Shown: positions 13,480 to 25,665 of the stretch, in pieces
How positions within the stretch are numbered: the first letter of the stretch is position 1
Layout: each line of letters opens with the position of its first letter
Source: Siphonodentalium dalli
Lineage: Eukaryota; Mollusca; Scaphopoda; Gadilida; Siphonodentaliidae
Length of the DNA: 64,000 bases
Direction: 5' to 3'
Assembly (NCBI GenBank): GCA_032622095.1
Contig: CP136064.1
Location: 171,688,310 to 171,752,309 of the forward strand
Made by a program: the position numbers and the translations under genes
The notes under the pieces: generated by a model
The model's database searches: none
What the model was told of the DNA's origin: nothing
Seen by the model: only the letters and a program-made list of their open reading frames with translations

Positions 13480-14110
13480 AGAAATAACTGATGTCCGTCC
13501 TCGCGTCCGTCTCATGTGGTTTTCGGATGATATATTCTGTAACAATTAATGAAATTAAACAATATTTTGTGTGTGCGCTTAATGGTTAGGGGCACATGTC
13601 GTGTTAGAATATGGCTGCATGAGGTCTGCCAATTTATACTTGAGTTATGGTCCTTGTCGACTTAGAATTTGCAGACTATTTGGTTTCCGGATGATAACTT
13701 TAATTTTAATTATCTGATTGTATTGATATTTGATATAGTGTTTTCTCTCATGGAAATACAGGTCATATTTTACCAGAGTTATGGTCCTTGTCAACTTATA
13801 ATTTGCAGATTATTTTTTTTTTTTTAAAGTGATTGCTCACATGAAAATACAGATCAGATTCGAATTTGGGTTTTGTCCAGACATTTATGGTTCTTGTCGA
13901 CCTAGAATTTGCCGATTAGTTTGTTTTCGGATGATAACTTTAGTTTTAGTTATCGGAAGTTATTAAAATGTGCTATATTAATTACTCACATGAATATATA
14001 GGTCAAGTTTGAATATGGGTGCGTCCTCCCATTTTCTAAGACTTATGGTCCTTAGTTGTCGGCTTAAAATATTCCGATTATTTAGACTTAGAAATTACTG
14101 ATTATTCTGG
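13480..14110. repeat. diverged tandem repeat with CGGATGATAACTTTA
   Basis: TATGGTCCTTGTCGACTTAG-type words recur near 13645, 13785, 13887 and 14043. CGGATGATAACTTTA recurs at 13687 and 13926, and CACATGAAAATACAGGTCA-type words follow each. The unit is about 240 bp with subrepeats. A further diverged copy is at 16263-16680. The preceding G-tract is 13462-13475. Confidence 0.65.
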
Positions 14111-14979
14111 TGTCTAATCAAATGATAGTAATAGTATGTTAACAACATAGACAGAAACTGTTGGAAGCAATTTCCAGAATCAATTTATTCATTTGAAAAA
14201 AAAGCCACCGGTCAAATAAAGCCACCTTATCCGGGAGACGTGTCGCTTCGCAGCATTTTGTTTAAAATTTAATTCTGGTGAAAAATCGTGAGAGTTGCCA
14301 AGAAATTATCACTCAAATTATCGGACTCTTCTTGCAAAGTTCACATTTTGGAGCCCCCATTGCAGCCCATGGCAATACATATTTACAATAAATACCATTT
14401 ACGGCCCACAAATCTTATATTGAACGAATAGAAACACCCGTCACATATCAACTATATATCTGTATAGTACAGAAGAATCAGAGGTGCCCTTGCGGAAGCT
14501 TTTAAATTTGTTAGCAACGAGTACTGTGTGAACAATCACCAACATTGCCAGAAAGCACTTTACAACAGAACAAGAGGCCACGAGTATTCATAAGCCACGT
14601 GTTCTCCGTTCAGATATACGATTGTGGAGATGTACTTTTTACACAATGAGTTATCAAACAGTGGAACAATTTGTCGGACATCAGTGTTGGAGATGAATAT
14701 CAAGAACCATTCAAAAAATTAATTGATGCATTCGTTTGTAGCTTGAAATATGACGATGATTCCAATTGAAAAAATAGCAATTTTATGATATTTGAAAAAT
14801 GCGTGACCTGTAAATCGAATATTGATTGATATTGATATCTTTGTGAGATTATTGACTTGTTTTAGCCCCACCCCATTAAATTGATGGATTTTAAAACCGA
14901 CATGATATGAGACCTCATAAACGGGACACAATATATACCTTCACAGAGGGAAAATAAATGCGAAATAAAATACATTTTA
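14111..14979. other. nothing recognised
   Basis: Plain AT-rich sequence between a tandem repeat and a TTAA element. No gene supported. Confidence 0.5.
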
Positions 14980-14983
14980 TTAA

Positions 14984-15733
14984 CCCTTTGAACCCGAGAG
15001 ACCGGAATACCGGTCCAATCCTTATATTCCTATATCCCGGGAGACCGGAATACCGGTCCGGAAATCATACGATATTTGCCTTGAAATTACAGCTCAATAA
15101 ACGCACATATCAACCAGAGTTGTACTTCTACTTTGCACACACGCGTCACATGTTTACACACGTGACTTTGATATACAAACTGATGACAGAGGGTCTGTTT
15201 CTTCGCGCATGCGCAGAGGCCTATTTTGAGAAAAAAAATCGCTTTTATCGTCGGAAAAGGGGAAGTATTTCGTTAGAAATTTCGCAATCAAAGCCCAAAT
15301 TAAATAGAATTGTGGTTATGCTTTGCACGAGTGGGTCACATTCATGTTCATACCTCTGACTTTAGCAGCCAAATTGGAAACAGGGGGTCTGTTTCTTTGC
15401 GCATGGACACAGGTGCATTTTGAGAAATGCCTTTTATCGTAGGTAAAGGATAAGAATTTTGTTTTAAATATATAGCGCGACCAAAGGAAGCCGCAATATA
15501 ATCTACATGCATATTGAACGTGGAATAGACGATAATCTTGTTGAAATACCTTGTGACATATTTCACCGCAAACAAGTTCAGTTAGCATAGTTGAGTGCCG
15601 TATATAGTTGAGCGTGTATACATGTATATACATCCCAGTTAAGAGCATTATGAGTTACGTCGTCGAAACACTATATATAACGTCAGGCGCCTCGGGTTGG
15701 GGCCATTCGTTCAGGACGTCAGGGTTCAAAGGG
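14984..15733. mobile_element. piggyBac-like TIR element with internal duplications
   Basis: CCCTTTGAACCC follows TTAA (14980-14983), and GGGTTCAAAGGG ends at 15733; the right target site is degraded to GTAA. Near the left end GACCGGAATACCGGTC, an almost perfect palindrome, occurs twice about 43 bp apart. A block with GTCTGTTTCTTCGCGCATG (about 15195) recurs about 197 bp later. Frames of 133 and 110 codons in the region follow the repeats and match no family. Confidence 0.65.
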
Positions 15734-15754
15734 TGTAAAACAACTATCATCAAG

Positions 15755-16140
15755 TATATATACATGTACAAATAGATTGACTTTGTTCTAGTTTCATTAT
15801 AATAACTATCCAATAATGAGATTTGGCATATCGAACATCACTGTTACAGTGGAATTACGGATAAAACAACAAGAATATACCAACTTTTAAACAAAACTTG
15901 ACCGTAAACATTGTAAAAGATCAAAGCATTGAAAAATATTCTGAAAATCATATTCAGACTAAAATATTTGAACTTCCTACACGTACACGATTAGCGATAT
16001 CTGTTGACAAATCCCTCTAACAGTTTTGTTTACATAACAATGGTTTTAACATGCGATATATCGTTATTGGAGAACCATCAATAGTGAGTATAAGAACAAA
16101 GATTATTTATTTCTCCATACTTTTATATTTTTTGCACATC
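15755..16140 (+). repeat. repeat, inverted partner of 20630-21045
   Basis: About 385 bp align with the complement of 20630-21045, sharing ACAAATAGATTGACTTTGTT, AGTGGAATTAC and GTTGACAAATC in the same order with small gaps. No coding content is recognised. Both ends are vague and I saw no terminal repeats. Confidence 0.7.
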
Positions 16141-16262
16141 TACAAACAACACAACTTCCCATTGTCATACATAATGAAACATCTGTATATCTGGCCTATG
16201 TTTGTCCTCCGAAATAAAAGGATTATAACTATATATTGGCGGTATCCACCCGTCCATCCAAC

Positions 16263-16680
16263 ACATTTGTTGTCCGGATGATAACTTGAGTAATATTTGT
16301 CATTTGTTTCAAGAAATTTGGAATACGTATGGAATACACACGAGAATGCAGTCCCATGCAGCCAAGTTCGAATTTGAATCCCGTTCAACCATTTCTTTAC
16401 TTTGGTATCCGGTGATAGATCCAATTGTAAAAATACGATTTCTTTCATGGATTATACATATTGATTATTCACATGAAAATACAGGTAAAATTCGAACATT
16501 GGTCCCATCCGATCATTTTTTGCGGAATTATGTTAATTTTCGACTTTGCTAAATTTTATGTTGATATCTGGACGAAAACATTAGCTATAGTTGTCTGATT
16601 GCTATCAAGGTTATAATTTTTTATTTAGAATTTCCTGATTATTTGGGTACCCAAAAGATAACTATCACTTCTAGTTTCAA
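16263..16680. repeat. outlying copy of the 13.5-14.1 kb repeat
   Basis: CCGGATGATAACTTGAG, TTCACATGAAAATACAGGTA and AATTTCCTGATTATTTGG appear in the order seen at 13480-14110. No gene is present. Confidence 0.55.
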
Positions 16681-17084
16681 ATTTTCTGACTGCTCTCAAT
16701 TAAACAAACTGGTGTCAGGCCTAGCAGCGGTGTTCCGCATGACTCTGTGATGATACCGTATTTATTTATTGTCTATACAAATGTCAGCGTGCAATGTCGA
16801 ATGTGTTGTAGCGGGTGGTGCAAAAATCAACCACTTATCTTATACGTCGATGTCATGTGTTTAGTCTCTCCCTCGTTGGGGGGGGGGGGGATTAAGGCGT
16901 CCTGAGGGAATATTGCGAAAATGAGGCTAAACAGATTGATCTCACATCATTATAATGTCAAGAAAACTCTTGGGATGACTTTTATTCCTAAATCCCTGTT
17001 AATTCGGACCTTCCCAAGAGATCAAGTAGTTCCCCTGGAAAATATTTAGATATTAAGTTTAACAAACGGCCGTTCATTTGTCAA

Positions 17085-17260
17085 TAGAAACGTTTCTGCA
17101 GTCTGCACTTGTTATTACATTGTGTCTATCTGTCGTCTGCTTATATTTCCTGAACATCATCTCCAGATGAATAATAGACCATTTTAATGTATACTTTTAT
17201 AACTCAAATTGGAAAATCCATTCATGCAGTAAAGAAAGGGTCAATACCACGCGACAAGCC
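17085..17260 (+). repeat. dispersed repeat, also at 23905-24050 and 32830-32920
   Basis: CTGCACTTGTTATTA, GTCGTCTGCTTAT, CCTGAACA, CCAGATGAATA and AGACCATTTTAATGTATACT occur in order, matching the other two places with a C-tract of different length in the middle. Confidence 0.6.
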
Positions 17261-17405
17261 ACACGTGCCCGTAACTGAACATGGCTAGTATCTTATCGAC
17301 GCAAAATCAATCGCAGAGCGACCAAGGTGCATGACATTGTGACATATATATTTAGTGGCACGTTCACATGACGGGTAAGCAAATGTCAGTTATTCCCCGT
17401 GTGAC

Positions 17406-18393
17406 TTTTTTTTTGTTTTTTTTGTTTTTTTTGTTTTTAATTCTTTATTGACAATATATACATGGACATATTCATATATTTAAAATACAGCATAATGACA
17501 ATAACAAAAATAATGTCCTGGTATTTTCGGGAGGGGGGACTTTCGCTCGCAACTCACACACGCCTTACACACGTTCAAATTCGAAGACACCTCATGCGTG
17601 TTTTTGATTACACAGACTATGTTTATGACTGGAATGTCATCAGAAATCGTTTTGTATGCTTTTAAATATCCATGTAATTTATAGTCTCCGATATGATAAA
17701 ACAAAAATGCCTCTATCCGTGCCCGGTATTTATATAGCGTTAATTCGACCAAACATCAACAAGTGAAAAAACGAACATAATCACAAATAGTTATTTGTCC
17801 TCAAAGTACTTGACAGGGCAAGGTATATCTCACACCATTCAAATTCGAAGTCGTTGAGGATATCTCTCTTTAGTGCTATATATTTCTCTAACCGGTATCT
17901 CTCATCAAGTTCACGTAGAAATGATTTCAGGGATAAGGTATCGGGGTCAAATTTGGTTTTGTATATGTAATATTTAAGCAATGTCAGAAATAAATTTTTG
18001 ACACTGAAATTTTGCTGGCGGGGAGGGCCGAACATTATGTTGCTACGAGTGATAGAGATGTCCAGCTTGTGTTCATCCAGCCATTTTTGTGTGTCATTTA
18101 TGAATAATTTTACGGCAGAGCATTCATAGAATATGTGGGTAATGTTCTCAGGTAAATTACACCGGTTACAGTAATCGTCTACAGATATATTCATAAGAAA
18201 TAGCAACCTTTTGGTTCCCAAAATACGTGTATTTATCCGATATTGAAACCATTGTATTAGGTCCCATATCTCTTTTCCATTTTGATACACACAGTGGGAA
18301 TTGACCATTGTCTGAGATAAGGAGGTTGTAAAATTCCTTACATCCATGTTTACTTTTTGTTAGCAGGTGAATATTGTGTGACTTACTTGACAA
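17406..18393 (-). mobile_element. LINE (non-LTR retrotransposon) 3' fragment, 5'-truncated
   Basis: Read on the minus strand, the fragment enters the C-terminal part of a reverse transcriptase at about 18393 and ends in an A-rich tail. The tail appears on the plus strand as T-rich 17406-17438, and the signal AATAAA (complement of 17444-17449) lies just before it. Truncation at the 5' side and an A-rich 3' end are typical of target-primed insertion. The stretch 17450-17780 is 3' UTR without coding sense. I could not identify a target-site duplication. Confidence 0.8.
17784..18393 (-). pseudogene. reverse transcriptase C-terminus with zinc-binding (zf-RVT) domain
   Basis: The minus-strand frame starting at 18393 gives KSKHGCKEFYNLLI and CVSKWKRDMG. 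A frame change near 18265 continues as WDLIQWFQYRINTRILG, then KRLLFLMNI and the finger CNRCNLPENITHIFYEC (C-x2-C-x7-H-x4-C), then LLKYYIYKTKF and FLRELDERYRLEKYIALKRD to the stop at 17781-17783. This is the conserved tail of LINE open frame 2, after the catalytic reverse-transcriptase core, which is missing. The WFQYRI..RIL block and the Cys/His finger identify it firmly. The long frame alone is 188 codons; one frameshift and loss of the 5' part make it non-functional. Which LINE clade it belongs to is not decided. Confidence 0.85.
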
Positions 18394-18424
18394 ATGAAAA
18401 CAATAATACAGGAATATAATGCTA

Positions 18425-18615
18425 TTTTATCGCCAGTGGGTGATCTGTGACTTCTGTGTTCGCCTTGATTGGTGGTCATTGGTATCCGCTAAATAATCTC
18501 TGAGGGATGTGATCGTAATCGTTCCTGCGGGTCGAATAATCTATGTGTTATGATCCGTCAATTTTATTGCTGTTTCAACAACTGACTTCGAAATAGAATT
18601 TTAGATGTGTTGTGA
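18425..18615 (+). repeat. relative of the interior of the 5368-5978 element
   Basis: GTGGTCATTGGTATCCGCTA, AATAATCTCTGAG and TGTTTCAACAACT align with 5640-5740 in order. The terminal repeats of that element are absent here. Confidence 0.55.
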
Positions 18616-19599
18616 GAATCACTGAATTATGATATGGTTATGCTTGCAGGGACATGGCTAGATGACGCCTATGTATAATTTCCAACTGCACCCTTTCCCC
18701 CATTGAACCAGTCCAAACTCTCAAGATCGCATAATTCAATTTGAATCCCCGCCATCGGCTTTGAATTTCCCACCTGGTACATCAAATGCCTTAGTTTGTT
18801 TTATTGACTTGAATTTTGACTAGATACCGGGGAGGGAGGGAACTATAGAGGATTTTATTTATATGTGATTGAACACCGCAAAATCCTAATTTAGATAGAG
18901 GTATAACTCCATAAAAATTATTCATGCCTCTTTATTTGATTATATAGCAGTCCTTGACTCGCCACATGGGAGGGACCAGGAGTCCTGGACCCTCTGGGTC
19001 GACCACGGTTCTGCCGTATGTGAGAAAAGCTTGAAATCTGAACCTGAACACTTCAAAATCCTAGCCTCCAGCTCTCCAAGGGTTGGAAATATCCACCTGA
19101 CACCCCCCTACAAAAATGTTTCAACTGATGCCCATTTCAAACCAATATTTTGACAGAAATTAGGAAGATGTGCACACACATTACTGGTTGGAAAATCAAA
19201 CTATGAGAACAATTTCAACCTATTGTAATTGGTGTGAGATTTCCAACTAATATTATGTCAGGTATGAAATTTCCGACTGTTGAAAAAATTGACCATATAT
19301 TTGGAGGGGGGGGGGCAGATGTAATATAATATTCAACATGGTCCAACTTTTTCTACAAAAAACGGTGTGAATCACCAAACATTAATTAATATGTTTATGA
19401 TACTATAATTATAATAACATTTAATATAATTTATGTAATTGTTTTGACATCGGCCTCGATCGAGTGGGTGAATCTTTAAATAAATATATCACCAAGCCAC
19501 ATGTCACCACACCCATGTATGTTTGGTAGTCAGAAACGAACCAAAACCAAATCCACAACTCTATAAAACTTCAAATGGGGTCTCGATGGGGTGGGGTCA
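18616..19599. other. non-coding, repeat-like
   Basis: Contains GGGACCAGGAGTCCTGGACC (18972 on), a hairpin-forming word, and a G-tract near 19305. No gene. Confidence 0.45.
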
Positions 19600-20124
19600 T
19601 CAGATTTGTCCAAAAAAAAACATAACCCCTTTTGCCACTCCATATATGCATGTACTATTTAAATTATAACATAGGCGTGTACCTAATTCCAAATAACGTG
19701 ACGACTTTCTCAATTGCTCGAGTTGGAAGGTCGTTAGCATGTGTGCAGCAACTTGGCGACCCCCACCCCAACTTCGATAAATCATTTCAACAGTTGGAAA
19801 TTCCATAATTCTATGAATTACCAATGTGGACCATATGCTGTTTACCCGAAGCAAATCACTTGAACCAGTACGACTAATACTATTCTGATTGAGCCCAATC
19901 GTCGCCTTCTTAACCGCCGCGTTCTCACATGTGTAATCTTCGCAACAATAACATATCAGGGTACAATTGTGCCCCATAATTTCTTGCAAATACTTTGTTG
20001 CAGCTATATGAGAACATACCATAAAAGGCAATACCAAGACACTTAACACACAAACTATTGACCTTATTTCAGCAATATATGTCCCTTTAACCTGGAGAGT
20101 TTGCGTCTTATCGGCTTTTTGCAC
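19600..20124 (-). other. unrecognised 174-codon frame
   Basis: The minus-strand frame has a hydrophobic stretch (SIVCVLSVLVLPFMV) near residue 27 and a Cys-rich part (CTLICYCCEDYTC). It could be a signal-anchor exon, but no family fits and there is no second exon, Kozak context or repeat support. Probably chance. Confidence 0.15.
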
Positions 20125-20629
20125 CGCTGAGGTTAAATCTGTTTTAATGAATAGAACATTTACTCAAATTCCGTTAATCGCGGTGTTCATTGAATAACGT
20201 TGGGGTAATTTTCTCAGTGCGACTAAATGTGCCGACGAAGCGGAAAATCAAACAACTTCACAAAAACCTTTTAACTGTCTGATCTTGTCGATTCGCCTTT
20301 GTTTCGAATAGTTAATATCGTTTTAAAATACCATGGCTCATGTATACGATCGCTCAAACGGAAAAGTCAAATCGGTCGTAAAATGGCCGCGCCAAGGTTT
20401 AGTTGTTCCGACTCACTCTATCTACCAACATTATCAGCCACGCCTAATTAGTCGTCTGACACGAACGCAAGATATGTGCTCATGTTATGCGGCTATTCTG
20501 AATAATGTTAGCCAAAGGCTGCGTCCATACACTGCCAAATTTATTTGGTAAAATATGTGTGCACTTCGTCCCGTATGGCTATCTATTGAAAATTTTGATT
20601 GAGAACATTTCGCACTCACATTGTGAAAA

Positions 20630-21045
20630 TGTGCAATCATATAAAAGTCTGTACGGACATCACCACCAAGAAGAACATGGAGAAATAGATAAACATTGTT
20701 CTGATATTGATTATTGATAGTTCTTTAATAACGAATTTCGCGTGTTGAAACCAATGTTATCTACACAAAACTGTGACAGTGATTTGTCAACAACCATTGC
20801 TAGCCACGTAGTAAGTTAAAATATTTCAGTCTGAATAAGACTTTTGCAATGCTTTGACCTTTTCCATTGTTTACTTTCAAGTCTGAATTAAACTTTGGTA
20901 TCTTACTAGACTAATTGGGACATTTATCGGTAATTCCACTGAAACAATGATTTTGACCTGCAAAATCTCATTATTGGAGAGTTATTAATAATGAAAATAA
21001 GAACAAAGTCAATCTATTTGTTCGTGTACTTGTTGATGATATTGT
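20630..21045 (-). repeat. repeat, inverted partner of 15755-16140
   Basis: This is the second copy of the same unclassified repeat in opposite orientation, about 4.9 kb away, with the LINE fragment lying between the two. Confidence 0.7.
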
Positions 21046-21517
21046 AGTGTTTTTGGGTATCAATTAATTATCGTGGATGACAAACAAAATACCGCAAAGC
21101 CCGTGGTCGGAAGATATACAAAAGAGGTCACATTTGACCCCATCAACAACCGCGAGAGAGACAATCACGAAGGCTGAAACGAACAGGGCTCGGCCAATTC
21201 CGGAACTGCACGGCGATGCTCTCCCGATGACGACCTTCCATCACTCAAGCCACGGACTCCAAACCAATAACATGTCTTACAATTATCGTCTATTCTATTG
21301 CCTGTATTTCTTCATGTAAATGTTCCTGATATATTATAAAGGTTAGTTAAACTTGTGTGTTCGTATTCAATTCATAATGTAGTATAGATAAAAATAACCT
21401 AACATAAAATTACTACAGTGATGTTGTTGGATAAAAACGAACACTTGCGAGGAAGACGATCATGGCGGCAGATACAATTACTACAATAGTTTTACAGAAA
21501 AAAAAATATTTCGCATA

Positions 21518-23244
21518 AGGGTGGATACACACATGCATGTAATGTCTGTATGTAAAATACATGTATTTTACATGGTCACACCAATCATTGATAGCATTAA
21601 TCGCCTGCGCGCGATCGTTCCATTTCAACAGGCGAGACCGGTGAGTGGTTATAAGCCAAAATCAAACTAACTGTTATCAAGAGATTTCAGGCCAGTCATA
21701 AACATGTCTTTTTTCATGGGTGCCGAAATGAATAAATCCTGTCTGATACATGTTGCTGTTTTTCACGAGTTTTAGTTCATTTCGAAAAGTGGATTTGAGT
21801 CTGTCGATTTTATACTTGATTTGTTTCTCGTCATTTCTTGGAAACAGGGTCATCCAAAATAAAAATAAATGTGTAGACTTTTGAAGCTATTTTAGGACGA
21901 TTGTGATACATGAGTGTTTAATGCCCCACACACTGACTCCCAATTTGATCTCGTCCAGCAGAACCCGAGCGGCTTTCTGGCTCCACATTTTGGAAGTGCT
22001 ATATTAATACACATGGCAATCAACTAACTCATACATGGTGAATTCCATGTTATAAAGTGATTTAGCCTAATCGGACAACGCCGAATCGAGTCAGGATAAG
22101 GATATTTGTTCCTCGACTATGCATGAGCTCAGTTCAAATTTTAATAATCCGAAATGGTGCTCTCATGCCTTGAATACAGGCATTGGAACATTAAGACAGA
22201 CAATACCAGTTTGTTGAGATTGCTCGGATAATTTGAGGGCGAGCTCATGTGATAACTTTCAATTGGGATTTATTTGCATATTATATCCATTACAGCGCCA
22301 AGAACATTAATGCAGGTACAACGTTGAAAGAAAAAAGAGTCACCCCCCCCCCCCATTTTAATCCAGAATTTACAGAGCAGTATATGTTTCTCAGGCCAAA
22401 GGATGAACAAGTTCCTAACTGTCACCATTTTAGCCTGTACAGGCTTGAATTATCACATTTTGGACTATAATCCATGATTGGGGGAGGGGGCTGGTTCTCG
22501 AAAGTTTCGAATAACTAAGGGATTTAGTTGAATGTATCGGCCGGAATTATCTGGGCAAGAATGTACAACATAATGTTTTACTTAAATATTCCATAGTTGT
22601 AAATTGTGTGTATATAACACAAGAGAGGAAAGGTGACGTAGTTGTGGACTCGTATCTGGACAACCCTTTTCCCGAATGAAGCCACACATGCAGCAACACC
22701 ACCCTGTATACCTTCAAATTTAAAGCTGTAATAATATGTTCATAATTATATGAATAGCATCAATTGCTGCATATGAGATTAATCACTCGTAGCAAACAGG
22801 CACGGCATATATGACTGTCAACTACAATATTTACAAATCAGGAGTGGCTTCGTGGCTTCAGGGGGGTAGGCCTCATGTTGCTGCATGCCCCCCCCCTCCG
22901 GTCGATGAAATATGTAATGGTCAGTCCGGTAGCTTCCGGTATAATATAGCCCCTGCATTGTGGAAATCCTGGGACCATCACTGGTATACAACCAAGAGAA
23001 GACTGACAATGCTTTAAACAGAACGTCCAACATTTGGGTTATCGCGCGAACAATTATTTTAAGCGGCCTGACGACTTCGTCCAGCCAACGACACTCTACA
23101 CGTTCAGAGCGTTACTCACTGTGGTCAAACATAGACGCAATGATTGGGTTATCAGCAGACACATATTACATGGTCTGTATGATCCATGTAAAACGCCAAA
23201 TACACGATATTTACAGAGATTACATGCATGTGTGTATCCACCCT
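21518..23244. mobile_element. 1.7 kb TIR element, non-autonomous
   Basis: AGGGTGGATACACACATGCA at 21518 is inverted at 23244, and the arms continue through TGTAA..TCTGTA. A second copy, reverse orientation, fills 54468-55915, so the 1.7 kb unit is a repeat family. It contains a C-tract (22345 on) and no transposase. The frames inside that read the same in both copies reflect shared ancestry of non-coding sequence. Confidence 0.75.
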
Positions 23245-23284
23245 AAACCAACTTCGAGGGCCTAATGTTGTCCCTTTAAAGCTA

Positions 23285-23455
23285 CAATAATGCGCTAATT
23301 AATCGTCTCCTTAACCACAGCAGAATTATGGGTAACTGTTCAGGATTGGGGAGAGCTTTCCGATGAATGGCAAAAAGCCATATTTCCGACTAAATCCTGA
23401 ACAGTTACCCATAATTCTGCTGTGGTTAAGGATTCGATTATTTAGGGCATTACTG
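23285..23455. mobile_element. palindromic TA-flanked foldback, copy 1
   Basis: TA flanks a unit beginning CAATAATGC and ending GCATTACTG. The arms share AACCACAGCAGAATTATGGG and GGAAAGCTCTC-type words. The left arm has lost its inner part (about 45 bp after CAGGATT) while the right arm is complete. Confidence 0.75.
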
Positions 23456-23458
23456 TAT

Positions 23459-25220
23459 ATAGTGCATCTGTGGTTGCATTATTGATTTTTGCAAGCCAGT
23501 GGGAGGCTATAACTCCTGACAAATCCCAACTGTAGAAACAATGGAGAACAATGGCAGGATGCAAGTAATAACCTGGAATTGCCAGGCAAATTGTCCAGTG
23601 TGTGAACGTAGCCTGAAGTGAAACTCCTTCTTTTGAGATTCTTATTCCACTGATTGACATAAACAAGGTGGTTTCGAATTGATGAGTAATCGCGCATTCA
23701 AAATGGCCGGTGCGATCGCAAACGTTGTGTTGAGGCATTTTGTGTCTGATGTGGAACCAATGAGTCTTGTAGTAAATTGAGTTAATATAATTTCTAGCAA
23801 CCGAGCAATAAGACAATGCTTAGAAAATGTTCAGATAATGAATGCAACAAAGCTTTGTTTAACTTAATATAGTATCTGAGCTGATCTGAGCAGTTCTCAC
23901 CTATGAATAAAACTCATTCTGCACTTCTATTATCTTTCCATCGTCTGCTAATTTTCTGAACACCCCCCCCCCCCAGATAAATATAGACCATTCAAATATA
24001 TACTATTATAACTGATGGGATAATCCATTTAGTAAAGAAAGGGTTAAAATTCGCTCAGTGTTCGCGGTATATTATCAATGTGTTAAACCGTAGCACCCAC
24101 CCCCCATGCCACGCCATTTACGAAACACTAATGCCAGATTACTTAGCCTATATATGCATGAAATTGTCTTGAATGTGTGAACGTCATCCATTAAAGCATC
24201 TTGTTGTGTATCGGTATAGTGTATACGTTAAGGTAGGGAAGACGTCAACTATGGTTAGCCAAACATTCATAAAATCATATTTTATAGAACAACATGTCTC
24301 TTTGTGCAACGTATGTCTCTTTAAATATTTCCTGGCTCTAACGTAATATTTTCAAGCATGAACAGTTATATAAATGATTGTGCATGATCAGTAAATTCCT
24401 CTGCCCGTGTTAACATCGCCGTACCTGAGGGGTGAACAAAAGGAAATACCTATATGGTGGCGGTTTATCATTTTAGTCTGTGCTATATGACACTGAAAAA
24501 GTTATCGGCTGTTTGAAGTTTTGACGACACCCATTTTAATGAAACAAATTTCGAAGCTAAAACAAGAAGACAAATAGCGAAACTGTTATCTACTTACTTT
24601 CATTGTTCTCGTGCGACGCTTTATTAAAATGGTTCCCGTCGAAAGTCAGGTGTTTACATGGGAGTAAATATTTCCCACGCGCGGCTCTCTGTTAATGTTT
24701 AAAGATGTCCCATCTGATTTGACACCAGCAAACCATCATAAATTGTACGTTTTATACACCAGAAAATAATGACGTCGAATACATGAGACCAAGTACGGGA
24801 GGTTTCGGTGTCAGGCATAGACTTATAAAAGAGGCAGCTTCGCCACCAAACACATTTTGACGGGTGACCCGGTTGAGCAAATCTATAATTATCATTTCGG
24901 ATAAATAGCGTTCGTGATTTCGTTGCAAAAGCGGTATATACTAAAGATGCACACAAAATTAGTTATTTGAGATTTGTCTACAAATTAGTGAAATGTCCTC
25001 GGCCAATTTCGGCTTTCCAGATTATTGGAATTTTTGCTGGGCTGACAACTATTCAAATATTTAAAAAAAACGTGTTAATACTTCCTCTTTTCGATATCTG
25101 GCCATCAAACCTCCTGTTATAATGGCTTCGTGGGTATGATCTCTTTATTTTCTTGTATAGAAAACGAACAGATGTGGTTTTATGGTGTCAAATAGGACAG
25201 GGCATCTGTTAGAGACATAT
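23459..25220. other. non-coding, one dispersed repeat
   Basis: Holds the 23905-24050 copy of the CTGCACTT repeat with a C-tract near 23964, and nothing else I recognise. The minus frames 23442-23816 and 24699-24956 have no signature. Confidence 0.5.
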
Positions 25221-25665
25221 GTGACCCGCCATATCAAATCCAGTCGTAAGTCGGGATTTTTTTTACCCTGTGCTAATGCATTCTCTTATATATGCGATTC
25301 GACCATAGGTCGCCTCGCATATATAAGAGAATGCATTGGCCTAACAATTTTTTATAAATTTTTTAAAATAAATGTTTCTTACAATTTTTAGGACATAAAA
25401 TAAAAAAACATCCATTACCCTGCAGGGAGCCCCACACATATATAGAATCATATAGAAGAGAGTCGTCTGCTCATGTTTGGCTGGGGCTCTGTATGGGTGA
25501 AATTATAAAATTGTTAAAGAATACAAGAAAAAATTATTAAAATTGTAAAAAATTGTTAGGCCAATGCATTCTCTTATATATGCGAGGCGACCTATGTTCG
25601 ACTCGCATATATAAGAGAATGCATTGGCACAGGGTAAAAAAAATGGATTTGATATGGCGGGTCAC
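25221..25665. mobile_element. TIR element with a hairpin at each end
   Basis: GTGACCCGCCATATCAAATC at 25221 is inverted at 25665, with CATAT and ATATG outside. Just inside each end lies a complete hairpin whose arm is AATGCATTCTCTTATATATG, so that arm occurs four times (around 25276, 25313, 25563 and 25602). A loop with GGTCGCC or its complement separates the arms. The centre (25345-25555) is AT-rich. No gene. Confidence 0.8.

Noticed and set aside
13480-14110. CRISPR-like regularly spaced repeat
   Set aside because: Spacing and identity are irregular, and the setting is eukaryotic.
14958-15648. overlapping 133- and 110-codon frames on opposite strands
   Set aside because: Both fall within a TTAA-flanked element with internal duplications and match no family.
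13290-15680. LTR retrotransposon suggested by two TATATATAA boxes
   Set aside because: No long direct repeats, primer-binding site, polypurine tract or gag/pol sequence lies between them.
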